A DNA stretch of 64,000 nt from assembly GCA_021292105.1 (NCBI GenBank), contig CM037861.1, positions 27,304,545 to 27,368,544 on the forward strand, given 5' to 3'. The number at the start of each line of letters is the position of its first letter. Position 1 is the stretch's first letter. Position numbers and translations under genes: made by a program. Below the pieces are notes generated by a model. That model did not search any database. It worked only from the letters and a program-made list of their open reading frames with translations, and was not told where the DNA came from. The stretch is from Anadara kagoshimensis (lineage: Eukaryota; Mollusca; Bivalvia; Arcoida; Arcidae). This document shows, piece by piece, positions 50,741 to 63,626 of the stretch.

Positions 50741-53700
50741 TTAGGATGTCTCTACTTGTTCTTCTACAACACTTGCTGCAATCAAGGCTTCTTGAATCGA
50801 ATCTGATACTTCAACAGGTGCCATAGCAACAGCTTCAATTTGATTATCTGTTGTCATGGTAACAATATGATTATCTGAATCGGCAATTGAAGATATTGGC
50901 ATCATAGCTATAGTTTCTCCAGTTCTAGAGTCTAGAATTTTCATGTTTTCATCAGCGTCAGTCACTACAACATAGTCTTCAGTAACTTGTACACCCTCTA
51001 AGAACGCTGAATCAACTTCTCCATCTGTTATTATTTCTACATTCTGAACATTTTCATCTCCCAAATCAGTCTGCACAACAACATATTCAGTGGTTTGCTG
51101 TTCAAATGAAAAAAAAAGGCGTAAGTTATAAATTTTGAATTGAAATTAAAATTGTGGATTGTAGCAACAACTAATCAGTTTCTTGTTGTTTAAAATGGCT
51201 TTTTAAAAAGTTCATGTATTCGACTAAAACGGTTTTAAGCACAATTTTTCAAATCTTTGGACACCTTTAAAACACAACATTTTGTTTAAAATGTATATCA
51301 AATTAACTAGTGGTCAATTTTATTGCCTTTAGATGGGCCTTTACATGAGTATTTCACTGAAATATCTTTTAGCTATGAATTTCCCCGTAACTAGGATACA
51401 AAAGAAGCTCTTGTATTTTCCATGTGTAATGTAGAACTTAGTGTAAAAAGGGCGTTGTACCAATTTATATATTTTTTAACAAAGTTTTATATTGATATAG
51501 TTATTTTACCTGTTCCTCATTATTATCTTCTGTAATATACTGTTGTGTGTCTGCTACTACTGATGAGAATTCTGCTAAAACTGTAGGATAACTAGTATCT
51601 TCAGATTCAGACTGGACTGTCTGTCTTTCAAGCAACAACTGGGGAGTACATGGAACTGAAAAGAGAGACATACAAGATTACATGAATTAAATAATCTATT
51701 TTAATTAACATGGTTGTAACAAATATTTTCAAAGCATACTAGAATTTTCATTTAATCAAAATTGGTTGCCATTAGCTGTTGCACCCAAGTATTAATCCCA
51801 CTGACTGCTCTAAGACATAGGATACTTATTTGTCTACAGAATTCATTCCTTATGAGGTGATATTTTTGTTTTCATTTGGTTAAATGGAAACTGAATCCAT
51901 TTTTCAAACAGGGTTCAATGTAGGAATTACAGTTATGTCTACTGTACATTTCAGAAACAGAAACTGTTGGTTTTCACTGGTCTCAAGCTTTAAGTTCAAT
52001 ACTGTTCATATAAATACAATGTGTAAGCATATTGTACAGTTTATACCATAAATATTTTGTCTGGTGAGCTAAAATACAGGAGTTAAGAAATTTAAGTTGT
52101 TTACAATACTGAATTAAATATATACTGGTACCTTTTGCTTTCAGATGCCGATTAAGAGTTCCATGTTCTGCAAATTTCTGGTTACAATGTTTACATACGT
52201 AAGGTCGTTCACCCGTGTGCATTCTAACATGTCGTAGTAATGAACCTTTCTCTCTAAACCTGCGGTGACACTGATAGCATTCATATGGTAATATATCTGT
52301 GTGTGTCCTTATATGTACTTTAGCAGCATTCTAAAATTTATAAACCAAATTACATATCAGTAAACCAAGATATATATTCTGGCAAAATATAAATAAGTAC
52401 TGGCATCAGACCCATTCTCACTGACTACCTGTTCTTGTTCGTCTTACTGTTAAGTGACCATGATTTCAAAATCATTATTCTGCAGAAAGACAAAATGGAT
52501 TCAAGTCACAAACTAAGTATAAACATACACTGACACAGAACAACAAAGACCATGTAAAGGGGCAAGAATAGGCATTTGAAGAAAATGAGTAATGATTTAA
52601 TATGTGTGCATCAAAGCCGTCATCAACAAATAGCATTTATGAAAACAGAGAATGTAAAGGAAAATTTTCAGAAAGATGATAACAGTATATTTTATATTTC
52701 ATTTGCATCATTTCAAGTTAGTGCCCATAATGACATTTAATAACTCATGTATTTTCCATGGATTTCAATTAAAAATAAAGACAACAAAATGCTAACAATC
52801 AAATCTCAAGATAGTTTTTGCTAACTCCTAGAAAGTGTATGCATGAAGTTGGCCACCACTACCCCTCTATCCTTAAACAGTAGTAGACAATATAGCAGGT
52901 TTTACTTTAAATATACAATGTACTTACATTAGTTTTGAAAGTCTTGTTGCAAACTGTACATGGAAATGGTCGATCGTTTGAATGAATTTTGATGTGTTCT
53001 CTAACATGAGATATTCTTTTAAAGAGTTTACCACACTCTCCACATTTAAAGTGTCTATCCTCACTATGAACACTTAGATGTTTATTCAATGTATCCTTGG
53101 TCAGGAAGCTTTTGTCACACTGTAAACACTTATGTGGCCGTTCACCTGAAAGAAAACAGCTTACTTTTTATACAAGTTAAAAAATTATTGGGGTCAAATT
53201 AAGCCTGCAATTGTGCTACATTCGACATAAATTTTGGATATTGCAGCCTAGAAGTTGACCCCACAGGTGATAAATTTAGCGACTAGTCATTCCCTAGTGT
53301 GAAATGAAAATAATACTTTCGATTTAATGTTGGAGTCACTGGTGTTGACGTCAGTCCGCATAATCCCCACATATTCTGAGTAAACAGAATCATTCCAAAC
53401 AAAAATTTAAATGATGTATCATGTATTCTGTTTATTAATTTGAACATAATCACCTGGGACAAATACAAAATATTTCGTTCCTATAATAGTATGGTAAATA
53501 TTGCACAGATTCAAGTTGATTTACCAACTTAGATTTAATGGTGTATGGAGCTTTTAGCACCCACCCAAAAAGTAAGTCACCTTGACCTAATTTTAAAGGA
53601 TTTCTTTTTCTAGAAAAAACAATTATTTAAAATACAGTCAACAATGTCTATAAAGGCCACCCAAGGGAACCAGTAAAATTTGTCTTTATAGGCTTGTGGC

Positions 53701-56700
53701 CTTTAAAGCAGGTTCGACTGTATTATGATATAGCAAAATGAATTTTGTTGACCAAGTTTTCTAAATTCACTGCAAATATATGTTCAAACTTAACAAAATT
53801 AACAAACAATAGGCTTAATAACATACAGAATGATAAGATCACATCAGAATTTTTTGTGGCATGTTGGTCTCTTGATATACAAAATAAAGACATACATATG
53901 AATACAGTCAGACCTGTCTATAAAAGCCACCCAAGGAAACCAGTAAAAGTGAACTTTATGGGCTTGTGGCCCTTATAAAGAGGTTCAAATAACATGAAGA
54001 AAGAGCAGTTAGTATAACATTTTACGGGGCTTTAAAAGCAGGTGGCCCTTATATAGAGGTGGCGTTTAAGGCAGATTCGATTGCAATATGATATAGCAAT
54101 ATGAACCTTGTTTAAAATTTAATGCAAACATATGTATTAAATCTATTTTTCAAAGTAACTTCACATATAACAAACAATAGAACGATAAGATCACATCAGA
54201 ATTTTCTGTTGCATGTTGGCCTCTTGATTTACAAAATAAAGACAAACATATGAATGCCGAAATATTTCTTCGTAGATATACCTGTATGAGCTTTCATATG
54301 TAATCGTAGATAACTGTTGCCTTTAAATGATCTTGCACACACTGGACAATTATATGTCTGTTTTGATCCTTGAAGATTAGAATCCATTTCCTCCGATTCT
54401 GTAGGTAACTCCAATAGCTGTTTTATTGCAATTTTAGCATGTCTGTAAATTAATTAATAGAAACTAAACTACAGCAATACTACAGATAAAAAATATAGAT
54501 ATATCACAATATGTGTATTAATAACAACCAGGTCAGGATATCCCAACTATGAAATATTATTGCCCTGTACGGTTAAACACTTGCAATAGAAATATATAAA
54601 CTAACATCGGGTTATACCAACGAGGACCTTTCTTACCACTTAAACACTAAAAAACAAATTTGCATTTTATATAAATCATTTTTATTACATCTGGATGTTA
54701 AACCATCTAACAAACTATTATTTTTCAACGCCTATGCCAATACTTCCAGGGAAGTTACTTTCCTGTTAGTAGAGTTACTTTAACTGTGATTAAGCCTATA
54801 TGTATACCGAATACAGGTCTTCACAAATGAAATCACTTTTTTAGATCAACCATAAGTTTGTATTAATGTTATTGTAGGGGTGCCATTGATAGGGTAATAT
54901 TTGTTGGATAATTAGTTTGATTGATTCAAGGACAGAGCTGGAGACTATTGCAATAACTCAAACTAAGTTATAGCCAACTTTATTATTATTTACAAGTTGG
55001 AGATTAAAGATTTATGATGTTTCACACACGTCTCTGTAAGACAATCGGGCCACAAAGTAAAGATGAAGTTGACACAATTTGACAGATGATCTCACTATGG
55101 CCTCATAAAGGACAAAATGGATGCACATATTAAACCGAAAATTGAATCATAGTAAAGTCTTTAGACAATTCTCTTAAAGTTGCTGCCGGGTCCTGAGAAA
55201 TTTCCTTGTGGTCATACAATGATTTTTGATGACCATGTAAATGGTCCAATGTTTTTATGATCAGAATAGTGTGATGCCTGAAAAACAGAGACATAAAATA
55301 TTTCTGTAGCATAGTACCTGCTGTTACATTCTTTATCCTCTGATTGGTCTGCCCAGCTTGTAATAGGGAGCTGTGTGAGTAATTCAGATCCCTGAAATAC
55401 AAAATTACTTTTAATACAGACTTTGTACTCTGTACTATAAAAAATATACAAACTATACTATAGTCTGTATCTAAAATGTTGCTTCACATGTACCATTTCA
55501 TGTGCATCTAATATTGCATGTCTTAAAGAGTTTTATTCTATTGAAATTATTGTAAGTATTAAATACATATGTTTATAATGATAAAACAAAGTTTATCTAA
55601 ATACTGCATTTTTAATTTCTATTTGATTAGACCAGCTATGGAATCACTGATTTTACACTTAATTTGTGACAAACGTGGTATATATGTGCATTTGTATGTC
55701 TATCAAATCTGAAATTCTTGTCCAGTGAAATTTAAAAATGCCAACATTTTAAATGAATTTAGTATAATTCATGTACATCAAAATGAAACTGGCAATTTTC
55801 CAAAGCCTGTATTATTCTAAGACACTCCTTTCAAGAGTAAGTATGAAAATTAGTGAAATAATAACCTTTAACTGTTCCTGGTGTAGAGTTATCATATGGT
55901 TACTTAGATCTTTTCTCTTCTCTGCCACAAAATGACATAATCCACATCTAAATGGAATATCTGCTAAATGTGTACGTAGATGAATTCTTAAAGCATCAGT
56001 CGATGTAAACTCAATGCAGCATAACTAAAATACATTAAAATGCACTTTATTATCTGAAAGAGACTACCAGGTAATATTCATCATTTGTGTAAAGATTTAT
56101 GAAAGAATCTAGACTGAGCAACCTTTGTGACCTTGACATTTAATTCCAGGACATGACACACTTTGTGACCTTGACATTTGATTCCAGGACATGACACACT
56201 TTGTAATATTGACATTTGATTATAGGACATGACACACTTTGTGACCTCAACATTTGCTTCCAGGAAATGGACACCCTTTTGTGACTTTGACATATGATTC
56301 CAGGACAAAACACATTATGTGACCTTGAGATTTGATTCCAGGACATGACATACTTTGTGACCTTGACATTTGATTCCAAGACATGAACACTTTTTGTGAC
56401 CTTGATATTCGAATCCAGGACATGACACCCTTTGTGACCTTGACATTTGATTCCAAGACATGAACACTTTTTGTGACCTTGATATTCGAATCCAGGACAT
56501 GACACCCTTTTGTGACCTTGAGATTTGATTCCAGGACATGACACACTTTGTGACCTTTACATTTGATTCCAGGACATGAAACACTTTATGACCTTGACAT
56601 TTGATTCCAGGACATGACACACTTTACGACCTTGACATTTGATTCCAGGACATGACACACTTTGTGACCTTGACATTTGACAGATGAGTATAAAGCACAC

Positions 56701-59700
56701 CAAGAGAGGGTACTGGCAAAATTAAATAAACAGCATAGCACAGCAGCATTAACAAACAGGTTATTATCATGATCATGCTACTAATATGACAGGCAGTGTG
56801 ACTGTTAAGAAAGCGCAGCAGACAAAGTTCTATGACAGACATTTTTATTTATTCTAATTTCAGCATAGCCATAGGCCAAATGCAGATTATTTCCTAGGTC
56901 AAACCTTTCAAAACTCTTATCTACTTTTCAATATTTCTTAGGAAAATTCCCGAAATAATTAAAAATTTTTAGTTACAGACAGGATATATATAGATTCACA
57001 GTGGTGCGCTAGACAGTGGTGGGATCTCAGAAAAGAATTATCTTACAAGATCTTATTTCATTTCAATATGGCAAAGTATTGTTGGAAAATTCGCGTGAAT
57101 TTGACACAAATTTTTCAACTCACTAATATAGAGATAGTTGTGTTGGATTAATCTTCTTTTTGTTGTTTGACATATGATTCCAGGACATGACACACTTTAT
57201 GACCTCAACATTTGATTCCAGGACATGATACACTTTATGACCTTGACATTTGATTCCAGGACATGACACACTTTATGACCTCGACATTTGATTCCAGGAC
57301 ATGACACACTTTTTGACCTTGATATTTGATTTCAGGACATGACAAACTTTGTGATCTTGACATTTGATTCCAGGACATGGACACCCTTTGTGACCTTGAC
57401 ATTTGATTCCAGGACATGGACATCCTTTGATATTTGATTCCTGGACATGACACCCTTTGTGACCTTGACATTTAATTCCAGGACATGAAACACTTGCGTA
57501 TCATGGAGAGTAGTTGTGTCAAGTTTCAGAAATCAATTAAAACCAGCAGTAAACTAAGGACAAGACACTAATTTACGGAGAGGGACATGCAGACAGATAA
57601 GCATGATGATTCCTATAATACACCCACACCTCACCAACCCCATCTCCAATCACAGACATAAGGGTTTGTCAAAGTTAGCCTGCATTTTAGATGGTTAATT
57701 ATTTTGTTGAACTGATATCTAAACCAACAGGTTGTTTTGGACTTTCTGCTACTTCATGTCAAAGGAACAAGATACCGGTAAGCATTATCCTGAAGTTGTG
57801 CTCTGAAAAGATTTTACTACCTTCATAATAGCCACAGTGGACTCAAATCTATTAATAAAACTGCAATTACCAATGGAGTTCACAATTTTATCACATAATC
57901 ACCATACTTTAATGTTTGTATGGGAAATTTGGGAAAACGTTGATGTTGCAAATATCAAAAATAACATTGTTTTTATGGAAAAATATTATTCCATATCCAA
58001 TTGAAATAATTGTTTCACACAAATGTTGGGGGAGAGGATACCATGTGGTATACAGGCAAACCCCATTTCCCTGATGTTAAGTAGATATAAATTACTAAGT
58101 ACTTACTTTACACTGTAATGGGGATAAGATTTCTCTATCTCCGTTATTACTATCGACCTCTGACATCTGACCTACAAATTCATCTTGTTCAGTTTCTATG
58201 ATTGTTGTATTTTCATCTCCTTCAGAAACCATAAGATACAACACATTACTATCATCTGTCTGCTGTAAGTTAGAATTAATAATAATAATACCATTAAATA
58301 CAAATAATAGCAAGTACATAAACAAACACTGGTATAGACAAACAATGACCTGTCCGCAACATTCTTTAATTACTGTGCTTTTTTATCGCAAGAGATTTAT
58401 TAAAGCGTAATTTTGCAAGGACTCTTAGTCCCCAGAATCGTGAACATTATTAAGTCAAATTTAAAATATGACAGCAATCAACTATGACCGTCGTAAAAGT
58501 ATGCCATATTAGATGTAATAAAGTAAATTGTGAACTTCGCCGTAACTTGCAAGGTTCCACTTGACGAAACTTCACCATCACTTACAAGGCTCTATTGAAT
58601 TTTCCTTTTAAACACTGACTGACCAGGCTGGATTAAAAATTCCTTTCAAACGCTTAAAATGACTGTGGATCATTAAGAAACAATCAACAAAACAAGAAGC
58701 CTAAAGAAAGGTAGATATCTATATAGCCGCCACGAAGTGTACACAAAATTAAATATGAACCTGGATTGTGGACAGGAATATCACGAATATGAAGCTCAGA
58801 TGTAAGTACGCGAATTTGATATTTGCGATATTAAAGTAATCTACAGTATTATGTATGCATTACCTGAATCCTAACATTAGCCATGAACTGAATGGATCCT
58901 CCTATATAAATATTAAAGAAAGGTCAAGTGGACAAGTCAGTGTGTGTTTTTTTTTTTTTTTTTTTTGTTTGTTTGTTTGGGTTTGTTTATGTTTTTTGGG
59001 GGGGGGGGGGTGGGGGGGTGGGGGGGGGGGTATTTTGCCGATTCACAATGTCAATTATGTAAATGTCTTAGGATGACAAGTATCATTCCTTATAGTTAAG
59101 GTTCAAAATTAGCTCAACTATTAGTTCATCTTAAGTCTGTATAAACAGTTTCCAAACAGTTATTCTGAATCTCATTCTCAATCTCATACATATTATTACC
59201 GTTTCTTCATGACTTGTATCCTGTACTGTCTGTATTATTGTTGTTTGTTCTGTATCTGCACCAGTGTCAGTTACTTGTGTAACAGATGTAGTTTCCTGTA
59301 CCACTGTATCACCTTCAGTAACACTTTCATCTGAGGTCTGTTTTACCACAACAGTACTAGAATCATTGAGGTAGGGTTGTTGCTGTGATGCACTCCACTT
59401 TTTCCCATATCTTGGAAGATCATTGTCAGTTTTGTTTGTACAAGGAACCCTAAAACAAAAACATATTGACAGGTAAATAAATGCCAAATAAAAGGTGGAC
59501 TGGACTGGACTTGACTGGACTGGACTGGACTGACTGGATGGAGTTTTATGTCCCAGTCAAAAATATTTCACTTATATCTAACATCACCAACTATAAGTGA
59601 AATAGCAGAAATTTTTACCTTTGCAGTATACTCAGTGCAATGTGCATGGAAAGTTCTTTTACCTGCAATGCTTGCTGTGACACGGCGGCATCAGTTTTTA

Positions 59701-62700
59701 AGGTCTCTTCCGAAGGACCCAGTGACTTTCTTTTCCAAATGCCAAGTGCCTTGCGAAAGAACAGCCACTACCTATTTTCAAGTCTTGGTCAGTCCCAGCC
59801 AGGGTTCAAACCCACAACCTCCCACATACGGAGCGAGCACTCTACCTACTGAGCTAACACTAAAGTGGTCTAAAGGAAAAGAAAACATAGAGACTAGAGT
59901 AAGGATGGCAAATTGGTTTAAAATCACTTATGAATTAATCTTTGAGTGGTATGAACAATTAATTGAATATTCACTATGTACCTTGTAAGTCAAAAGTTAA
60001 AAGCTTCATGTAGAAACTGAAATGCCATAGAAAAACTTTTAGCAAATACATGTACCAGGTAAACTAATTTTTCACATTAAGTTCCATTTTGAGTGGAATG
60101 TAGGCAGGAAGACACACTGTGACCAGAAGCTAGCACTTTAGATCACACAGTAAATAAGTTCACAAGAAGGGAGAAATAAACAAAGAATTCTCACCTGGAT
60201 TTAAGATGTCGTGTTAATGCTCCAGATTCTGTAAATGATCTTCCACAGTGATCACAGGAAAAAGGACGCTCTCCTAGAACAAAGAAATAAAGAAGCAATT
60301 AAATCTGGGATATAATACAGTATGCTTTTTAGCATTGGATAAAGGGCCTAATTTCAACGCGAGAATCGCTACAGTGAGAACACTGGAATTTCATGGTAAA
60401 ATATATATATCTCAAAGTAAAGTGCTTTTGACACAAAAATGTTATTTTACCTGTATGCCGCCTCATATGTCTTTTAAGAGATCCTCTTGTTTTAAATGCA
60501 TAGTTACAGCCATCAACTGTACAAGGAAAATCTCGTCGGTTTGAATGTGTTAGCATGTGTGTTTTCAGTACATTAAGCTGGAAATAAAGAATGTAAACTA
60601 CAGTAAAACATGTTTATAATGAAGCCCTGGGGACTTATTTTTAGCTTTGTTATATTGTTATAAATAGACTTATATAAAGGATGCGACAGGGCCCAACATT
60701 TGACTTTGTACTATCCATGTATTCGTTATGAGTGTGCTCGTTATATTCATATTTTACTGTAAAGGAATAGATTAAATTATGTCAATACTGGACAGCAAAT
60801 CACTTTAAAGAAGGCAATGCTTTAATTAAACATTTTTTATTACCAAATACACTTTTGAAAATTAAAGTGTAGGGAAATTTCCTTGAAAACATACATTTGT
60901 ATTTTTCAAATTTAATCAATTTTGTTATGGCATACTTTGAGTGACCTTTATGCATTTGACAAAGTAGCTAAACATACATAAATTAATTACACAACCATCA
61001 TGATGTATGCACAATAGTGACGATGCAACGTTTTAGCTAAACAACAACCACTTTGAAACAAAAGAGGCCAAGCAAACAAAGTACCAGTAACTACTTAACC
61101 AATGAATTGGCTCAAGTTAGTAAACAAATCAGTAATTTTGAATAGTATCATTGAGAATCTGTTAAAAAATTTCATTTTAATGTTTTCTGAAATCAGGTAA
61201 ACAGACAGTAATAAAAAAATCTTTAACCAAACAACTTCAAAATTTAACATCTATGTGGTATAACACAAAATATTCTGTATACCTCTTTAAATCTACTGCC
61301 ACACACAGGACAAGCAAATACTCTGTCAGCAGAAGCCTTGTCCCCTGATGGAGAAAGAATTCTGGGTCTTTTAATAACAGGTTCCTTATAATCTGGAGTC
61401 TGGTCCTCAGATTCGGCATGGTTCTCGTCTTCATCGTTTGTCTGATCTGTCTTAGACTCCTCGTCTTCATCTACCTCATTGGTATATTCTCCACTCTTAT
61501 CATGAACATACTCCACATGTCTACGCAGGGTAGCCTCTCTTATAGATAGAAAAGAAGACATAAAATAGTCACAAAGTTAGGAAGGATCAATGGTTAAACT
61601 GTATCAAACTAAATTAGGTCAAAGTGACAACCTATTGTACAAAATCTCTTGCTAGTGCCATTTGAGTTTGTCCTTAACATAAATAAGTAGGTCAACATGA
61701 CAATCTATTGAACCAATTCCATAGGTATTATTTAATAGTAACATTTGAGTTTGTCCCAAACATGAGGCCATGGCAAATGGATTGATTTGAGACCAAATTG
61801 CATCACCAGTAATACCCATTTAATCGAATGGTGTTTCTCTCTCTCTCTCTCTCTCTCTTTATAATATTGCAAGTTAAAAATGACATAATGAGAAAAAATA
61901 TTTTTATGTATTAAATAATTTTCATAATTTTCTCAGATGGAGATTAATAATGTAAATAACCCTATTGTTACTTTGAACATCCATCATGGTACAGTGAATA
62001 AGACAAGTGAGTACATTTGGTTTTTTTTTTCATTGTTAAAAAGTGTTGTCTTGGTTAATCAATATGTGTTGAAAATACAATAATATACAATTATGGACTT
62101 TTTAGTGGTTGTATATGGTGTGGTATTCACCGTAAAAATAAATATTGTCCCTGGTTAAGACAGTTCACACGAAAAATACCCTGCATTAATTAAATCTCTC
62201 TGTCTTTTTAAATCTGATTCTATGAAAAAAAAACAAATGGCATTCTGGATGACAAACAATAAATTGATGATGCCATAACGTCAACGTTCTATAAAAAAAA
62301 TAACAGTCATCCCGGATGAGACACAATCACTTGCGCACACTTAAAGGCATATGCTATGAAATAGAACCACCATTCAAAACAAGCTAATTTTTTCACTGTT
62401 TGTTCTATATGAACATGCAAACAAAAATATGCAAAAATAATGGTAGGTCACCGCATTTAATTTTTCAACAACTCTTGTTCAATATATATATGCAGTATTT
62501 CAAGGATTTTGCATTTTTACCCAAAAATCGGTATAATTGGAAAAATCAACCTCAAACAAACTCAAGAAGTTCTTTAAAATGTTATAAACAGCAAAAATAC
62601 ATCATACCCATATTTAACATGTTAAAAAATGTCAAAGTTGGCAGTTCAATACACATTTATTAAAATAATTGGTAAAAAATACATTGGAAAAAGTGCTCAT

Positions 62701-63626
62701 TTTAGCGCCTTTTTCACAAAAATTCCATACATTTTCATGTACAAAAAAAAATCTACCATTCAAAATCTTATCAAAATCTGCCAAAAGTTTAACCAGACTA
62801 TATACTTCACAAAAAGAAAGAAAAATTGATAGGTCACCAGGATATTTTAGGATTTAAAAATAAAAAATTATCCCTACCCCATGATTTTTTCAAATTTTCC
62901 ATTGAAAAAAATGGAGAAAAAAAAATCCCCAAAAGATTTTCTCTCTTCAGTTAATTCAAATATTAGCATCAGATTCAAGATAATACACAAAACAAAGCAA
63001 AACAAGGTATATTTTTACATATAATTTACAATATTAATCTTTGTTTTATAATCTGGATATTAAAAATAGATTCCTTATCATCGTAAAAATATCTGCGAAT
63101 CTATAGGATTTCAAAAATTTTAATGAAAAGAACAAAATATAACAGTTTTGTTCAACCATAACAACATTCTTATATCTCTTGGAACTTACATGAATTTCCA
63201 TTACTTTGTGGTATGGTCAAAGAGAGAAAACTCTATACCATGGTAAGTTTACGTTTTGTGCATCTGTGCTGGTAATACTCGGATTATAGGCCATACCGTT
63301 TTTCGTTTTGGATTACACAAGAAAAAATTGATGACGTAACACCAAATTTGATATTCACCGGATTTTTTCAGAAATCTGTGGTATATCATGTGAGATTCAA
63401 TGGTTAAGTGTTACCATTTTAGCCAATCATACTTATGGAATTTATTAATTATATAATAAAACAATATAGTACAGGGTTATAGGAGACAACTGTAAAAGAC
63501 TTACAATTATTAAATTAATTCCAATGACCTACCTATTGAATTTAAGATTACATTTAGGACAGCTGTAAGATGGTCTGTCTTTTATCATCAGCTCCTGATC
63601 AACTTCTGATGACTTTTTCTTTCTAC
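50741..63626 (-). CDS. E4F1: E4F1-type C2H2 zinc-finger transcription factor (5' end outside window)
   Basis: Human E4F1 is a zinc-finger transcription factor and atypical E3 ligase acting on p53; it controls cell cycle and metabolic genes. Thirteen coding exons in transcript order: 63626-63533, 61538-61283, 60577-60451, 60273-60195, 59449-59200, 58262-58107, 56024-55866, 55391-55318, 54442-54282, 53145-52928, 52330-52132, 51655-51510, 51097-50741. About 758 codons, phases closing. Twelve fingers are visible, several split by introns. Finger 3 has Cys-x4-Cys ([10 protein letters not shown]). Fingers 4 and 12 end HLKSRVPC and HLKAKVPC, so are C2HC-like, as in human. The second cluster ([53 protein letters not shown]) follows human E4F1 finger by finger. 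The tail motif [15 protein letters not shown] matches human [14 protein letters not shown]. Linkers and tail are acidic and Thr/Val-rich. The first exons lie beyond 64000. Confidence 0.9.
53636..54258. repeat. ~360-bp tandem duplication carrying a MITE in each unit
   Basis: Unit 1 is MITE 53636-53722 plus flank 53723-53903; unit 2 is MITE 53904-54090 plus flank 54091-54258. The flanks match (GATAAGATCACATCAGAATT, GCATGTTGG(T/C)CTCTTGAT, CAAAATAAAGACA). The MITE in unit 1 has lost its middle. It lies directly downstream of E4F1 exon 54282-54442 in transcript direction. Confidence 0.85.
56113..56690. repeat. 38-bp minisatellite, block 1 (about 15 copies)
   Basis: CTTTGTGACCTTGACATTTG followed by ATTCCAGGACATGACACA recurs every 38 bp (starts of CCTTGACATT at 56131, 56169 and so on). 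It is in an E4F1 intron. About ten copies keep TGACCTTGA exactly. On the minus strand the unit lacks stop codons in all three frames, which produces several overlapping false open frames between 56081 and 56620. Confidence 0.95.
57168..57495. repeat. 38-bp minisatellite, block 2 (about 8 copies)
   Basis: Same unit and phase as block 1, separated from it by about 480 bp of unrelated sequence. One unit is shortened near 57425. It includes variants TGACCTCAAC and TGACCTCGAC. Confidence 0.95.
58378..58510. repeat. dispersed repeat, copy 2 (pair with 21190-21360)
   Basis: AAGAGATTTATTAAAGCG, TAATTTTGCAAGGACTCTTAG and a later TATGACCGTCG match 21190-21360 in the same orientation. Confidence 0.6.
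58949..59030. repeat. T-run followed by long G-run
   Basis: About 20 T, then GTTTGTTTGTTTGGG, then from 58997 nearly pure G (runs of 12, 7 and 10) broken only by single T. The plus strand, which is the non-template strand's complement for E4F1, could form a G-quadruplex. Confidence 0.9.
59495..59541. repeat. GGACT minisatellite
   Basis: About nine GGACT/TGACT units, abutting the tail end of the SINE at 59531. Confidence 0.9.
59531..59868 (-). mobile_element. tRNA-derived SINE, family 1 (minus copy)
   Basis: Ends GGAGTTTTATGTCCCAGTCA (tail side) and GAGCGAGCACTCTACCTACT then GAGCTAACACTAAAGTGG (head side, minus). Full length. It lies about 80 bp upstream of E4F1 exon 59449-59200 in transcript direction. 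Confidence 0.85.
60600..60768. mobile_element. MITE with TACAGTAAAAC ends
   Basis: CTACAGTAAAACATG at the left and ATATTTTACTGTA at the right form terminal inverted repeats. A truncated relative is at 50560-50652. E4F1 intron. Confidence 0.7.
61832..61857. repeat. (CT)n microsatellite
   Basis: About 13 CT units in an E4F1 intron. Confidence 0.95.
61860..63530. other. E4F1 intron, nothing recognised
   Basis: Very AT-rich with many A-runs. Small frames (62400-62857) have the Lys/Asn/Ile composition expected of random AT-rich DNA. Confidence 0.55.

Noticed and set aside
56081-57471. Several overlapping minus-strand open frames of 70-134 codons
   Set aside because: They are readings of the 38-bp minisatellite in different frames, inside an E4F1 intron.
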